DNA of 64,000 nucleotides from Hydra vulgaris (Eukaryota; Cnidaria; Hydrozoa; Anthoathecata; Hydridae): the NCBI RefSeq assembly GCF_038396675.1, contig NC_088922.1, positions 5,860,001 through 5,924,000 on the forward strand. Reading direction: 5' to 3'. A program made the position numbers and the translations under genes. Below the pieces are notes generated by a model, which was given only the letters and a program-made list of their open reading frames with translations, made no database searches and was not told the origin of the DNA. Every line of letters starts with the position of its first letter. The stretch's first letter is position 1. Shown one piece after another: positions 26,022 through 38,450 of the stretch.

Positions 26022-27783
26022 TTCAGATGTATCAGATTACGATGATTCAGACATATCAAATAATGAGGCAAAAGATGATTTAAGTCTTCAGGGTGATTTG
26101 TTTAACTTTTTTTTTTTTTGAATATTTAATTTTTACTTATATCAAAAACATTCAAAGTAATTATGGTTTTGACTTATGCAAATTCAAATTTTAGATAAAA
26201 AAACGGTTTGTATTTACAATTCTGTCGAAGAAGCTGAACACTATCTTCTATCTGTTAATGAACCAACAAAAATTTCAAGTTTGCAAGATTTTTAGTTATT
26301 ATTTGCTCTACAATATTTTCTTTGCATTTATTTTGAAATTAATAAGATCTTCACATTTCAGGTAAAAGTGATATCTACATATGTGATTCAGTTAAAGAAG
26401 CCAATCAGTGTCTTCATAACTATGAGATAGATAATACTGTTCGCTTTGCTGCTTTTTCAACTCCAAAGGATTTTGGTAGTACAGGTAAAAAGTTTTGGAA
26501 CAATGTAAACTAAATGAAAGTTCAGAGTTACTTTATTTAAGTTGTGATATACACTTTGCAATAATCAGTTATTCAAATTTATGGAGTTTTTTGTCTCTAC
26601 TGTGTTTACAGCTTATGATTATATCTATACAGTTTAAATAATAAACAGTTCATACAGCGTTGCCACCGAATCAGGGAGTTTAGGGAAAGTCAAGGGAATT
26701 TAGATATAATCAGGGAAAATATAGGGAAAAGCTTGATTTCGTTTAAAATCAGGGAAAGTCAGGGAATTTTTTAATTTTGTAATAATATTCTTTTTTTAGG
26801 TTACTATTTTAAAAATCATATCGCTCAAAAGATTGTTCAAATATATTAATATTTAATCATTATGAAAAAAATTTAAGTTTTATTCTAAAAAAAACTTAGT
26901 TATTAGTTTTGGTCTTTAGCATCGTTTACACTTTTAACAGAAAATATCAGGAAATCTCTAAATGGTTCTAAATATTTGGTTTTGGAACAGCAATCTAAAT
27001 CATGCTGAATACAAATACTTTGACTCAAATTTTGGGCCACCCAAAAAATTTACTTGAGTACAACCACATCTTTGGCAACAATCAATTGCATAAATCTGAC
27101 AAAACTGTGTGTGGATGGCCCAAAAGTAAAATGGTGACCTCTTGATATTATTAAAAAGCAGTGTGAGCAACAAGAATTTCCTAAACTTCCTAAAACTAAA
27201 AGTTGCAACCTCATGTAATCCAATATGCTTTTAAAACTGGTTTTCAATCAGGGAGGTCAATGAAAGCTTCGAATGACTTTTGAATGACAGACTAAACTGT
27301 GTATTGATGAGATAAAAGTAAACTGTTAACCTTTTCATCTTATTAAAAAGCAGTTGAGCAACTCTTAGACAGACACCCTATTGATTCCATTTCTCTTTAA
27401 ATATTTGTTTTCAACTGCTTAAAGCTTAATGAGTTTAATATTATATAAATACATTTTTGAATAACTTTTGTTTCATTTTTTAGATATATTTTCACTCAAG
27501 CACAAAGTGTTATGGGAAACATCCCCAGAATTTTTTAATACGCCTTACGTTGTTTTGTCATCAAAAAGGTTTGATTGTCATCATGGCGTTGATCGGAATT
27601 CTAATGCTAAGCAAAAGTATATCGATGCAAAAGAAAATCAAAAAGTAACAATTAAATAGTCTTATTTATTATTGTAACAAATGTTCTTTAATTTCACTTA
27701 AAATTCTTTAAATTAAATAGAACAAAAGTAGATGTTTATGTTTATTATACTACTACTACTAATAATAATAATAGTAATAATAA

Positions 27784-27814
<31 letters not shown>

Positions 27815-30800
27815 ATGATATTATTATTGTTATTATTATTACAGAAGTTTGATCATTGGTACAGAGGTGAATATGTGATTATTCAAGACACTAAGAAGTT
27901 TGAATGTCCTGCAAAAGTTAACATGAAAGAGATTGTATATTTTACTAGTTTAAAGGTATTTTACAAAACCGTAATTTTTTTTTTTAGTCACATTTTTAAT
28001 GAATCTATCGTTATTAGAAAAATTATAACAATAAAAAGAATGATCAATTCTGTCATTTTATTTTCAGGTTGTCAACATGACAAATTATTACAAAAACCAA
28101 GTATCAAGAGATATTCGAAATTCTTTGATGAAGCATAATACTTTTGTATTTTGTAGAAAAATTAAAGTTGAAATAGACTGCCTATTATGTCACCGAAATC
28201 ATCCACTTGGAAAAGTAATTGCTTTGCGCTTTGATACTATATTGCAAACTGTGTTAATCATTAATTCTTCTTTTTATTATTATTATTATTACTATATTTT
28301 TGAAACATATTTTTCATATTGTAATGCTAGTAGTAATGCTAAGCATGATTTTTATACATGTACAAAGTTACAACTAATTTTATATTATTTGTGCGTAATA
28401 ATATGTACCTTTCATATCTTGCTACTGTTTTATTAATTGATGTAGTAGTACGAATGCAGATAAGTAGTTACATTTTGTGTTACTCAATACTATTTTTAGA
28501 GTGAACTCCTGTCTCAGAAAATTGACCATCGATTGTCAACAAAGATTTCTGAATTTGTGAAACAAGGCGTTTCAAATGTATGTGAGATGAAGAGGCTTTT
28601 AAAAATTATGGTTAGTGATATGTTTGGAAAAAAAGATTTGCCTCCTTCTAACAACAGAAGGTTCTATCCAAGAAATAATATCATTCGTACACACATAGTC
28701 ATTGAACGTCAAAAGCTTAGGTAATTTTTTTATTTAATTTTTAGTACTTTTAGATGTTTCATATTATCAAAAAGTTTTTAGATTTATTAATTTTTCAGAT
28801 TCTCAAACATTGATCAAGATTGTTTAGAAAACAAAATTAATGAGTGGAAGGTTTCTGACACCACTGTCAAAATACATTACCATCCAAAAAGAAGTCATAG
28901 TAAGGATGAGCTGTTGTTTGTTTATCAAGCTGGTTGGCAAAAAAAACTTCTAAATAAATATGGTAATGAAATGGTGTTTTTAGATGCAACATATAAGACC
29001 ACTAGATATTCATTACCATTGTTTTTCTTAGTTGTTAAAACTAATGTTGATTTTCAAATAGTTGCAACATTTGTATCTGAAAGTGAAACTTTTGATACAA
29101 TAAAAAAAGCACTTAATGTCATCAAATCTTGGAATCTTGATTTTCAACCTTTATACTGCATGACTGACTATTGTAATGAGGAGATACGTGCTTTGGAATC
29201 TGTTTTTTTTGGTGTTTTTCCAATCTGTATTTATTTATTTAATTTTTAAGTTATTAACTTCTTTAAAGAAATCATTTTTTATATTTCATGCGATTTAAGT
29301 TCATAATCATTTTAAATAAAATTTTGTTCTCTTATTAGGGTGTGAAGTATTCATCTGCGATTTTCATAGAGAACAGGCATGGGATCGTTGGATAAAAAAA
29401 ACTTCCAATGGTTGTTTTAGTAAAAAAGAAGATATTTTAAAATTGTTAAGATGTATAGCTTGGTCAAGATCTTGTGAAGAAGAAGTAGATGCTATAAAAG
29501 CGTTAGAGCTTTCTGACTTTTGGTGTCAAGATGGTTTTTCTAAATTAAAACATTATGTTGAAATGTATTGGATGCCTATAAAAAAGGTATTTATTATTAA
29601 ACATGAGTTTAAATAATTAAACCTTTATTTGAGAATACATTTTGTGGCAATCATTTGGTTTGGTTTGTATTATTTTAAGGTAAGGTATGTAAAAGTAGAA
29701 TTTCTTTCTTATTGTTTAGAGATGGATCTGGTGGTATAGGCAAAATCGTCTTCTAATTAATTGCAACACAAACAGTGGTGTTGAAAGACAAAATGAGTCA
29801 TTTAAGTATTGCTATTTAAAGAAATATAACAACTCTTCTTTGACAGGCATGTTAACTTTATTAATTGAAGAATTCTTCACTGATAAGCTAGAAAGGTTAG
29901 TTTAAAAGAAAAGTTAAGTCATTGAACTGATGTTTGAAAGGGACTATTGTCAATTTAAAAGTTCACAGTAATGATTTTAATATAATCTTTTTATTTTTAT
30001 AAAGTTTTATCTATTCAATTTAGCTACACTGATGCCAACTTCAAAATGGATGCAAGATACAGGAGATATGGCTGTTGGGTGCCAAAATATTTATATAATC
30101 GCCCTCGTAGTTTAGTTAAGCATAGCTTGTTGCGAAAATCTACTGCTGATTATATGGATTTGAACACAGTTGTAATGATGAAACATGGTATCTTTACTGT
30201 ATCTAGTACCATTGATTCTTCTACAAAATACTTTGTGCATTTTGGTGATGAAAATATTATGCCAAAATTTACTTGTTATGATTGGATATCAACAGGCTAT
30301 CCCTGCAAACATTTTTTTGCTATATTCAAAAAGTATCCTGCTTGGTCATGGAATACATTATCAAAACTTTATGTAAATTCTCCATTCTTAAATTTAGATG
30401 AAGATAACTATGATATATTCCATGAAAAAAAACCTTTTAATTTTTCAAAGTTGCTTTCACCTTTAAAAGAGTCATCTTTGTCTTTAAAAAAAAATACAAC
30501 TGTAGAAGATCAGAATGACATATGTAAAAAACATATTCCCATTTATTCTGGTGTCGATGTTAGGGAGATGCTTAATACTATTAAGAACTTATCATTTGAA
30601 TTTGAGGCAAACTCTGATGAACTAGTGATGTTACATAAAACTCTTTCCACTCTAATAGACAAACTAAACAAAGGAAGAGTAAGAGAATCTGGGATTCCTG
30701 TCACTCAAACAAATAATAAATTAAGCAAAAAACATATTTCTATTCCTGTACGGAAACCAATAAAAGCTCAAACTAAGCGTGTTGGATCACAAAAAGAAAA

Positions 30801-31891
30801 AACATCAAATGCTTCTAAAGTGTTTATAGTAGCAGAGAGTTACTTAGTTGACTCAATTGAACATAAAATTGTTGATGAGCCTGTAAACAAAGAAAGGTTT
30901 GTTGTTGACCATGAGATAGTTATTTCACATAACAATGATGAACATTTAGTAGAAAAACTGGTTTTACTTCCTCAGACAAAACTCTCATCAGATGATATGA
31001 ATGATATTACAACCCATCAGATGTTGTCAGACAATGTCATCCATTCGGTACAAAAAATGATAACTGGTGTTTCTGGTCTGCAGGATCCAGTTTTGGGGCA
31101 AAATTTGTCATTTTGTGTGGTAAAGGGCTCCTTTGTACAGGTATTACATGATGGTGATGTACACTGGCTGACAATAAGCACTTTTGGGTGCTCTGAAGGT
31201 GAGGTATTTCTGTTAGACAGCATGTTTAAGGGCAAAATAAAGAACTATGTTGTCAGACAAATTTGTGCAATAATGCAGTGCACCAAAGACAGTTTGAAAG
31301 TACGAGTCTTACCTGTGCAACAACAAACAAATGGTGTAGACTGTGGTTTGTTTGCATTGGCGTTTGCACAGCACATTGCTTGTACCGGCTCAAATCCACA
31401 CTACATTTCATTTGAAAATGATGAAATGAGAAACCATTTATTTAAAAGTGTTATAGAAAACCACTTAAATGAGTTTCCAAAGACTGGAAAATTGACTAGA
31501 TTTTGCAAAGAAAAAGAATTTAATTTTACTCTTTATTGCGTATGTCGGCAAATTTGGATGGCTTCTGATAAAGTTGTCAAAGTAAGTGAAATATTTAAAT
31601 TATGTTTTAGCTTTTCAATCTAACTAGTTACACACACACACACACACGCACGCACGCACGCACGCACGCACTTATTACTTTTATTTTATTTACACACATT
31701 ACTTTTATTCACATTTTTTTGACTGTTTTTTATGTGTTAATACATTTAGGCATATGGTGCAATGTGGAAAATGTGAATGTTGGTTTCATCGTGTTTGTGA
31801 ACGCATACCTGATTTTATTTTAGAATGTGAGAGTGTTGAATGGTTTTGTTCGCAATGCACAATAACTTTACCATGTAGTACTTTAACTTAA
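26022..31891 (+). CDS. MULE transposase–SWIM–Ulp1 protease–PHD gene
   Basis: Exons: 26022-26092, 26195-26278, 26362-26484, 27484-27644, 27845-27955, 28068-28214, 28500-28720, 28799-29211, 29339-29586, 29720-29895, 30024-31581 and 31750-31891. The first eleven join by GT-AG introns with every phase consistent, giving 1,104 codons without a stop. Residues 1-95: acidic start and two related 'xIYxxSVxEAxxxL' units. About 95-235: Cys/His region (RFDCHHG, FECPAKV, DCLLCHRNHPLG), like FAR1/FLYWCH-type DNA-binding modules. About 345-600: MULE core with Asp368 (FLDATYKT), Asp429 (CMTDYCNEE) and Glu548 (SGVERQNESFKY). About 645-690: SWIM-like finger (FTCYDWISTGYPCKHFF) in which Phe replaces the first Cys. 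About 930-1060: Ulp1/C48 protease with His965, Asp983, Gln1019 and Cys1025. Cys1090 and Cys1092 begin a PHD finger completed by exon 12 (VQCGKCECWFHRVC), but that exon is one base out of phase. The start is not seen. It is a MULE or a domesticated copy. Confidence 0.85.
26656..26770. repeat. GGGAAA-rich repeat in MULE intron 3
   Basis: It begins CAGCGTTGCCACCGAATCAG and contains five or six spaced AGGGAAAN or AGGGAATT words. The start resembles one end of a widespread invertebrate DNA-transposon family, but a matching opposite end was not found. Confidence 0.45.
27748..27841. repeat. (TAA)n/(TTA)n microsatellite in MULE intron 4
   Basis: Imperfect AAT/TAA triplets switch to TTA at the end and run right up to the TTACAG acceptor of exon 5. 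Confidence 0.9.
31630..31672. repeat. (CA)n(CGCA)n microsatellite in last MULE intron
   Basis: CACACA followed by six or so CGCA units, in the intron between the protease exon and the PHD exon. Confidence 0.95.
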
Positions 31892-33179
31892 AAGAGATTT
31901 TGATTTTAACATTTATAATCCTTTTTTATGTAGTTTTAGTACTTTTTTTTTTTTAGTACTACTTAGTTTTACTTTAGTATTTTTTCTTTTTTTTTTTTTT
32001 TTTGTTATGGCAGGCAAAAAGTGTATGATAGATAAAAAATCTTATTTAAATAGTTTTTCATTTTCTAATATATAGTCTTAAAGGAATACATGATTTTTGA
32101 AGGATAGCAATGCCTAAAAAGTTGTGTTACCTAAATAAGGTTTATTTTAGTCAAGAGTCCCTTAATTAAGATGGTCTGGTTAAGTAAGTAAGATGATCTG
32201 GTTAAGTAAAGGCATGTTCAAGAACAAGATCAATTTTTTCAAACTAAATGGTTCTTTTTCAACTCTGAAAGTGGTGTTGCTGTATTTCAATTTATTTATT
32301 TTTACCGTAAACACTTTTAGTTTCAGTCTAAGTATAAATCTTAGTATTTGTAATAAGTATTTATTATTAATTACATTTCAATGAATATATATTTTTTTAA
32401 TATATAATAATTTTTTTAAACATAACAATTTTCCTTTTTTTTTTAGTTGCGTTTGTCATTGCTTTATTAGTTTGCCTACTGTTGAAACATGGTTTTAATT
32501 TAGTAAATTTATATGATGTGAAATTTACTCTATTAATCATCAGATAACAGTTAGGGAGAAATTGGAATTCTACATAATTAAGGTAAAAATGATTATGTTT
32601 ACTGGTATTACCATTAGTTGCCGATGGTAACATTACAAAACTAGTTTTTATGGTTGATTGTGTTTCAGCTCTTTAGTTTTATACTGTAACATTGATGACA
32701 AATATATAACAAAAACAACATGTTGTTTTTGTGATAGTCATTATCAATAAAAGCTTTTATTACGATTGTAAATCTTAATTATATGTTTTTTTAGCACTTA
32801 TCATATTTCGTTATATCACAAATAATTATGACAACGTAAAAAATATTTAAGGATTTACTTTTAATTCATGATATAATTTTTCAAATTGCTTAACTCCAAT
32901 TGTCTCTCTAGTTTAAATATTTTAATAAATGAAATCCCTTGAGTTCAAGTATTTTGTTGTAAAGTGTAATTATAGTTAATGATTGTTTTAAAGGTAACGA
33001 TCGATTTGAGTTACTTGTAAATAATTGTATATGTATATAGACGTATTTGTATATAATGTAAAGACATAATTGTAAATATCAAGAGAATTAGTATATAAAT
33101 TATGTTGAATTACGTTAAGAGAGAGGCGTTTTACGCTTGACTCATAAAGTTCTTTTTGATGTGAAACAAAAAGCTATTT
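31892..33179. other. Intergenic region after the MULE gene
   Basis: AT-rich, with poly-T runs at 31950 and 31985 and an AATAAA-type signal near 32747-32756. No open frame was recognised and no MULE terminal inverted repeat was identified. The last 200 bases before 33180 may be the leader or LTR remnant of the retroelement. Confidence 0.5.
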
Positions 33180-35150
33180 CGGCTAAAATGTCGACTAAAG
33201 TTGATTTAAAGTTAATTCCGGAGTTAAGTGGAAACGATCAACAATCAGTCGCAGAATGGCTGGAAAAAGTTGAACTGGTATGTAAACTACAGACGTGCTG
33301 AGCCGAGGTTGTTAGAAGATCAAACGCAACCAAATTGTTACGAATGTTAACTCCCCATTCATTTTGCAAGAGATAGTCATCTGCGAAGAAATAGTAATCG
33401 AAACAAGTCGGGTCGAAGACGGGAGACAAGCAATGTTTTGTCTTACTCGTGTCAAGAGAAAGGACACATCAAGAATGTGTCCAAAAAACGTGCCGAGAGA
33501 GAAGATGTTTGCGCCAGTTCTCTCCCTAAACAATCAATAATGGCGTTACCTACTATACGGTTGAACATTAATGGCGTTTCTCGGAATGTGTTAATCGACT
33601 CAGAATGTACCTGCTGCATCATTTATAAATAATGTGCGCCAAAAATTACGAAGAAAATACTTAGCGTGGTAACTGTTAATTGACAACAACAACAGTACGA
33701 AGAACGTTAGCCGAACTAGAATTGTCACACCTAATGAAAATGAAGTTTTTGTGGAAGCACTTGTAGTTGACTTCAAACCACTTTGTTATTGTTTTTGATG
33801 GGTATGGAATAGTGGCTTTTGGTGGAGTATCAATATCCGCAACTCGTGATGTTTGTTTTATGGGAAGAAACGAATCATGTTTACTTGGACTAAAAGGTGA
33901 TATTTCAAAAGATGTCAGTAATACGAATATAATATCTCGGGATTTTACAGCTTTGTTTAAGAAACAAAATCGAGAATGGATAATTGCGTGGAAATGGAAC
34001 AATAATTCTCAACCTGAAACTCTAGTGAATAAGATTGCTGAATACACTATCCCTGTTGGCATAAAACACAATTACGAAAAAGAAATTGAAGGGTGGATAG
34101 AGAAAAAATGGCTTCAAAAGTACGATTTAAAGAAACACGGTCCAATAAAGGGTTTGGTTCCTCTCATGCAGCAAAACAAAGGAAAAGTGCGACCAGTATT
34201 AGACTTCAGGGAGCTGAACACGTTTATTGAAGCATTCACTGCGAACACAGATGCGTGTGCTGACAAACTTCAAGACTAGAGACGGTTTGGAAAAAATATT
34301 TCAATAATTGATTTATCTTCAACTTATATGCAACTAAAAATCGATGAGAAACTCTGGACTTACCAAAATGTTGTGTTCCGTGGACAAAGTTTTGTTTAAC
34401 ACGTTTGGGATTCGAACTAAACGTTGCGCCAGTCATAGCGAAAGCGGTATTAGACAAAGTGCTATCGCAAGGTGAAACAATCTGGAAAGGAACGTCATCA
34501 TACATTAATGATATTTTTGTTGAAGACATAGTACCTGTTTGTCGCGTACTTGATCATTTGGAAATCTTTGGGCTTAATTGTAAGCCGGCGGTCCGCGTAT
34601 CCGATGGAGCGAGAGTTCTTGGTTTACAAGTCAGAATGGAAAACAAAAAGTTATGTTGGAGAAGAGATAACGATTTTTGTGAAATTCCGAATTCGTTAAC
34701 AAGACGTAATATCTTTTTTTTGTGCGGAAGAATGACAGGAAATCTTCCAGTTTGTGGTTGGTTGCGTGTAGCGTTGTCGTATGTTAAAAGAACAGCAAAC
34801 GCCCTGACAAAAACGTCAGGCAACAAATTGGGTAGATGCTAGTTCAATCGTACTAGACGTGGTTGTCGAGTTTAATGGCAATATAATCGAAGACGCAGGT
34901 CGGTTAAGAAAACATACACAGCGCATATAAACATGTCCAAACTTGATGCAGTGATTAAAGGATTAAATATGGGCCTTAACTCGAAAATGGAAGTTTTGTA
35001 TATCTGCACCGATTCGAAAGCGGTGTTCCATTTAGTTACCGACACACTCGCAGAAAAATCTGGATTGAGGACAAACGCATCAAACGAAATGGTGTTAAGG
35101 AGAATACTCAAGAATATTGCAAATATAATGGAAGAAAAAAATGTGTCTTG

Positions 35151-35746
35151 ATGTTTGATATTTAAAAAAAAAAAAATTTGTGCAGAGAAAATTAAGCGTG
35201 AATTTGTGTATTTTCAGATCTAATCGTGGTTCAATCCCCATAGCCCATTTAACGTAAGAGATCAACTTGAGGATCTCGAATCAGGGCCTATGGATAAATT
35301 TAATCAGATAACTCGTGACTGTTCTGAAAACATTGGTACATCAATACAGACATGTGTACTGTTTATATTGTCATGCTTTTTTTTTTTTTTGTGGTTTTTT
35401 GTGGTTGCTAATTATTTTTACTATTGTTGCATTTTGCATTTGTTGCTATTATTCAAGTGATTTCATTTTTTTTGTCTTATCATAGTATTTATTTACATCC
35501 TTTTATTATATTTTATTTTCTATCACCTTTCTTAGAAGGAATAAATGAGATAACACAACGTTTAATGATCAGAATCTGATCATTAAATGTTGTGTTATTT
35601 TAATTATTCATTATCTTTCATGTCAGCTCATTCCCTTTTTCCTTTTTTGTTATTAGTCTAGTTTTTTTTAATATTTAATATTCTCCGTTTTAATAGGATT
35701 ATTTTTTATCAAAAACAGTACATCAAAAACAGTACACCAACTCAAA
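35151..35746. other. Unidentified insertion inside the LTR-type relic
   Basis: About 600 bp of non-coding DNA separates the RNase-H-like part from the integrase part. It contains an A13 run near its left end, a GGTTCAATCC word (like a pol III B box) at 35229, a T-rich middle, the palindrome at 35550-35598, and at its right end a tandem 14-bp duplication (CATCAAAAACAGTA type). No terminal repeats or target duplication were resolved. It could be a SINE or a LINE 3' end. Confidence 0.4.
35550..35598. repeat. 49-bp palindrome
   Basis: ATAACACAACGTTTAATGAT followed by a short AGA/TCT centre and its reverse complement. One mismatch between the arms (CGT vs TGT). Confidence 0.9.
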
Positions 35747-36060
35747 GTAGATATTAGGCTTGTCGCTTCGGAATTTAACCTGGCCGATGCCCTTACTAGA
35801 GTGTCTAATAGTTGGTTAAAATTGGTTGATAAACCATCTGAAATGGCAGCAAGTGGTATTATTAGTACTTCGCTATCCTCCAAAGAAATCGAGCACGTTC
35901 ATAGATCTACAGGACATAATGGCGTGAAGAAAACATTGTACTTCGTTCGTAAAATCGACCCGTCAGTGGAAGAAGTATTACTGAAAAGAATACATACTGA
36001 AAATTATAAAATTTTTATACCTACTTTATTAATCCTTAAAAAAAAAGTTTTGGCACTCCT

Positions 36061-36959
36061 ATTGCGTAAATGTATACCATATGCGCTGCCTTTTTGGCAC
36101 CCTAAGTGGTAGAAACAACCTTTACAGCTTAACTTACTTGAAACTTACTACTGACCTCATTTCATTTTTTAATCTTTTATATTTGTCCCATTCAATAATT
36201 TTTTTGTCCATTTTAATGAGTAGTTCTAAATAAATGGGATAAATGACCAGGTCTACTAAATCGTTCTTTTTACCAAAAGTACATAATAGTGCAAGAGTTA
36301 ATGGTCATCAAACTGTTTTCAATATATAAGTTAAGCAACTTTATGAAATTAAAAAGAGCATTTCACGAGAACTGCCCTATTCATTAAGGTACTCCTCTTA
36401 ATGAATAGGACAATTTTAATTAACTCCCTCTTAGGTCACACAAAAGCTTCATTTATTCAGTTTAAAAAAAAGTGCAAACAACTTCGCCAGTTATAGGCCA
36501 CATTTTTATAAGAAATACCCATTGCAGAAATTAATTGAAGTATATATCACATATATACTTTAGTTATTTTTAATATAAATTTTAGATCAATAAAAGCTCT
36601 TTCAATTTAAGCAAGGATTATTGTAACTATCGCAACATCAAATTACATATAATGCAGGTAATAAAGATTTCACCAAATACTGACTTGTATTTTATATCAA
36701 ATACTAGCAAATGTCTTAACCATTTATTGGCCAATGATCCGTAAATGGGAAACACGTCGAACAGAATAATAGAGCATTGAAAATTTATTTATTTTAATGC
36801 AATTATTTAGATATAAAACAAAACTAAAAAATAAATCAATATATATAATTTATTCAGTTTAACTCATTGTATGCTAAGTGCAGGTAATGAACCCCGAAAA
36901 AAAGTTAAAAAAACTTATTGCTAAATACCATCATTTTCTTCAATATCTTGATAATTTTC
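36061..36959. other. AT-rich stretch, no gene seen
   Basis: It contains a hairpin at 36376-36409 (CCTATTCATTAAG arms, 8-bp loop). Nothing else was recognised. Confidence 0.5.
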
Positions 36960-38450
36960 AATATCTTCAATATTTTAATTCTTCAATAGAGGTTGATTTT
37001 TTCAAATTTGATATCTCAGCTAACTTCTTTTTATAGTTCACAGTTTTCCTTTATTTTTCTTTTAATACCTTTTGTTATTCAACTTTTCTCTTTTTACAAG
37101 CTACTTTTGCAGCTGTCTTCAAGCTTCGTGTTGTAAGACTGTAATGTGAAAAAAAACAACTGTAAAACAGAGTTTTTGAGTTAATCTTCTTTTGTTTAAT
37201 TTGTAGTGAAGGATAAGTGAAAATATTGGAGTCTTTGTCTAATAGACTAGATGAACCATTTAATGGGAATGAAAACTTGAGTTCTATTGATGTGTTGTGA
37301 GAGGCTATTTTTTATTATTCAAAAGAATTCAAAAAAATACTTACAATTTAAAACCATGAAGCACCAATGAACTATTAAACGAACCTTTTGTAACTAATGT
37401 TGATTTATTAACCTTTACTTCTTCAAAACTTACATTTGTATTAATATCCACAGTAGTGTCTCGAATAGAAAAATCAATTGAATCATCTTTTACTCCAGGT
37501 TGAGTTCTTGCATTGTTGTGATGTCATATTGATACGCTTTAGAAAATAAACCAAATAACTTAGAATGTGAAACTTTATCCCCTGTAGTTTTATTCATCAT
37601 TGTTTGATAGACATCAGAATGCATATTTTTTAGTGGCTTTAAAACTGTGCTGACCAAAAGCTGCAACCAGTTGTGGATGTGAACTGGAAGTTTTACACCT
37701 CATGTCTTTCTAGAATTAAAATCAGTGGCCTTGCAGAACTAATATTTGAAAAAAAAAAAATTTTCAAACCGTAACTTAACAAAACCTTGTTTAGTCCAGC
37801 AAGAAACACTCAATGTTGCTCCTTCACTATTATGAGGTGGTATGACCAGCTGCATTTATACAAGCTATATTAGTAATGGTTTCTTTGTTGCCACTTGTTT
37901 GACTCTGAATATATTTTGATCCTTTTACTTACAACAACACATTTTGGTGTATGATCTAGTTGTGATCCTGTTTCATCCATATTCCAAATACATATTAGTT
38001 TATTAAATAAGTTCTCATTTTGTATCAGTCTCTCCAAAGATGTGAAGTATTTTAAAATTTTCCCCCTGTCTATACATAATTTTGGCAAAGAATATATTGG
38101 CTCTGGACAACGAAGACTTGCACAACCATGACTCTTTAAGTAGTTGCTACCAGTTTTTTTTTTTTTTTTGCTAACTTAGCAGCATAATTAATAAATGTTA
38201 TTTTCAAAAACTAATTCCTATTTGGGTACAATTGCCAGCATAATACTTTTTTCAAGATCACCTTTAATTGGCTTTTTCCCTGGTTATGCTCTTATTTTAG
38301 ATTTTCAATAGATAGTGGCCTGCATAGTTAAACGTGGAACTTTTTTATATTCCTTTTTGCTGAGACATACCATTTATTACCAGTTTCATATTAGAATCTG
38401 AATTGTCTTCAGCATGCATTTTTTTAATTATACTTGAAGTTGGTTTAATG
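36960..38450 (-). pseudogene. pogo/Tigger-like transposase relic
   Basis: Reading leftward: a block like KKEYKKVPRLTMQ and KKPIKGDLEKSIMLAIV (the region of the psq/CENP-B helix-turn-helix), then SHGCASLRCPEPI, LKYFTSLERLIQNENLF and IWNMDETGSQLDHTPKCVVV, and SNKWQQRNH. The 'NMDETG' strand holds the first catalytic Asp of the DDE_1 (pogo/Tigger/jerky) family, and the following 'SG.rE.iT' strand is recognisable. Further left, pieces around KPLKNMHSDVYQ and a basic tail (TRSLKTAAKVACKKRK) fit the C-terminal half. Many stops and frame changes; only the 37870-38088 segment is open. No terminal repeats or target TA were found. Confidence 0.65.

Larger units (their letters stand above)
33180..36060 (+). 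mobile_element. LTR-type retroelement relic (first copy)
   Basis: Parts lie in retroelement order. They are a gag-like start (about 33189), a CCHC-like knuckle (near 33445), a pepsin-type protease segment (near 33560-33630), reverse transcriptase (about 34050-34830), an RNase-H-like part (34850-35150), and the zinc-binding start of an integrase (about 35750-35990). The RT resembles Gypsy/BEL-related pol sequences found in many invertebrates; the exact clade is unsure. No LTR pair was recognised. The element is broken, by my estimate in about ten places, and carries a foreign insertion at 35151-35746. It is an old fossil, related to the minus-strand relic at 54.9-56.6 kb. Confidence 0.7.

Noticed and set aside
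31892-33179. MULE terminal inverted repeats downstream of the 26-kb gene
   Set aside because: I compared the flanks by eye and found no convincing pair; the left flank is disturbed by a LINE and low-complexity DNA.
35225-35245. Possible tRNA gene from a GGTTCAATCC box
   Set aside because: No A box at the right distance and no cloverleaf could be drawn; kept only as a note on the insertion.
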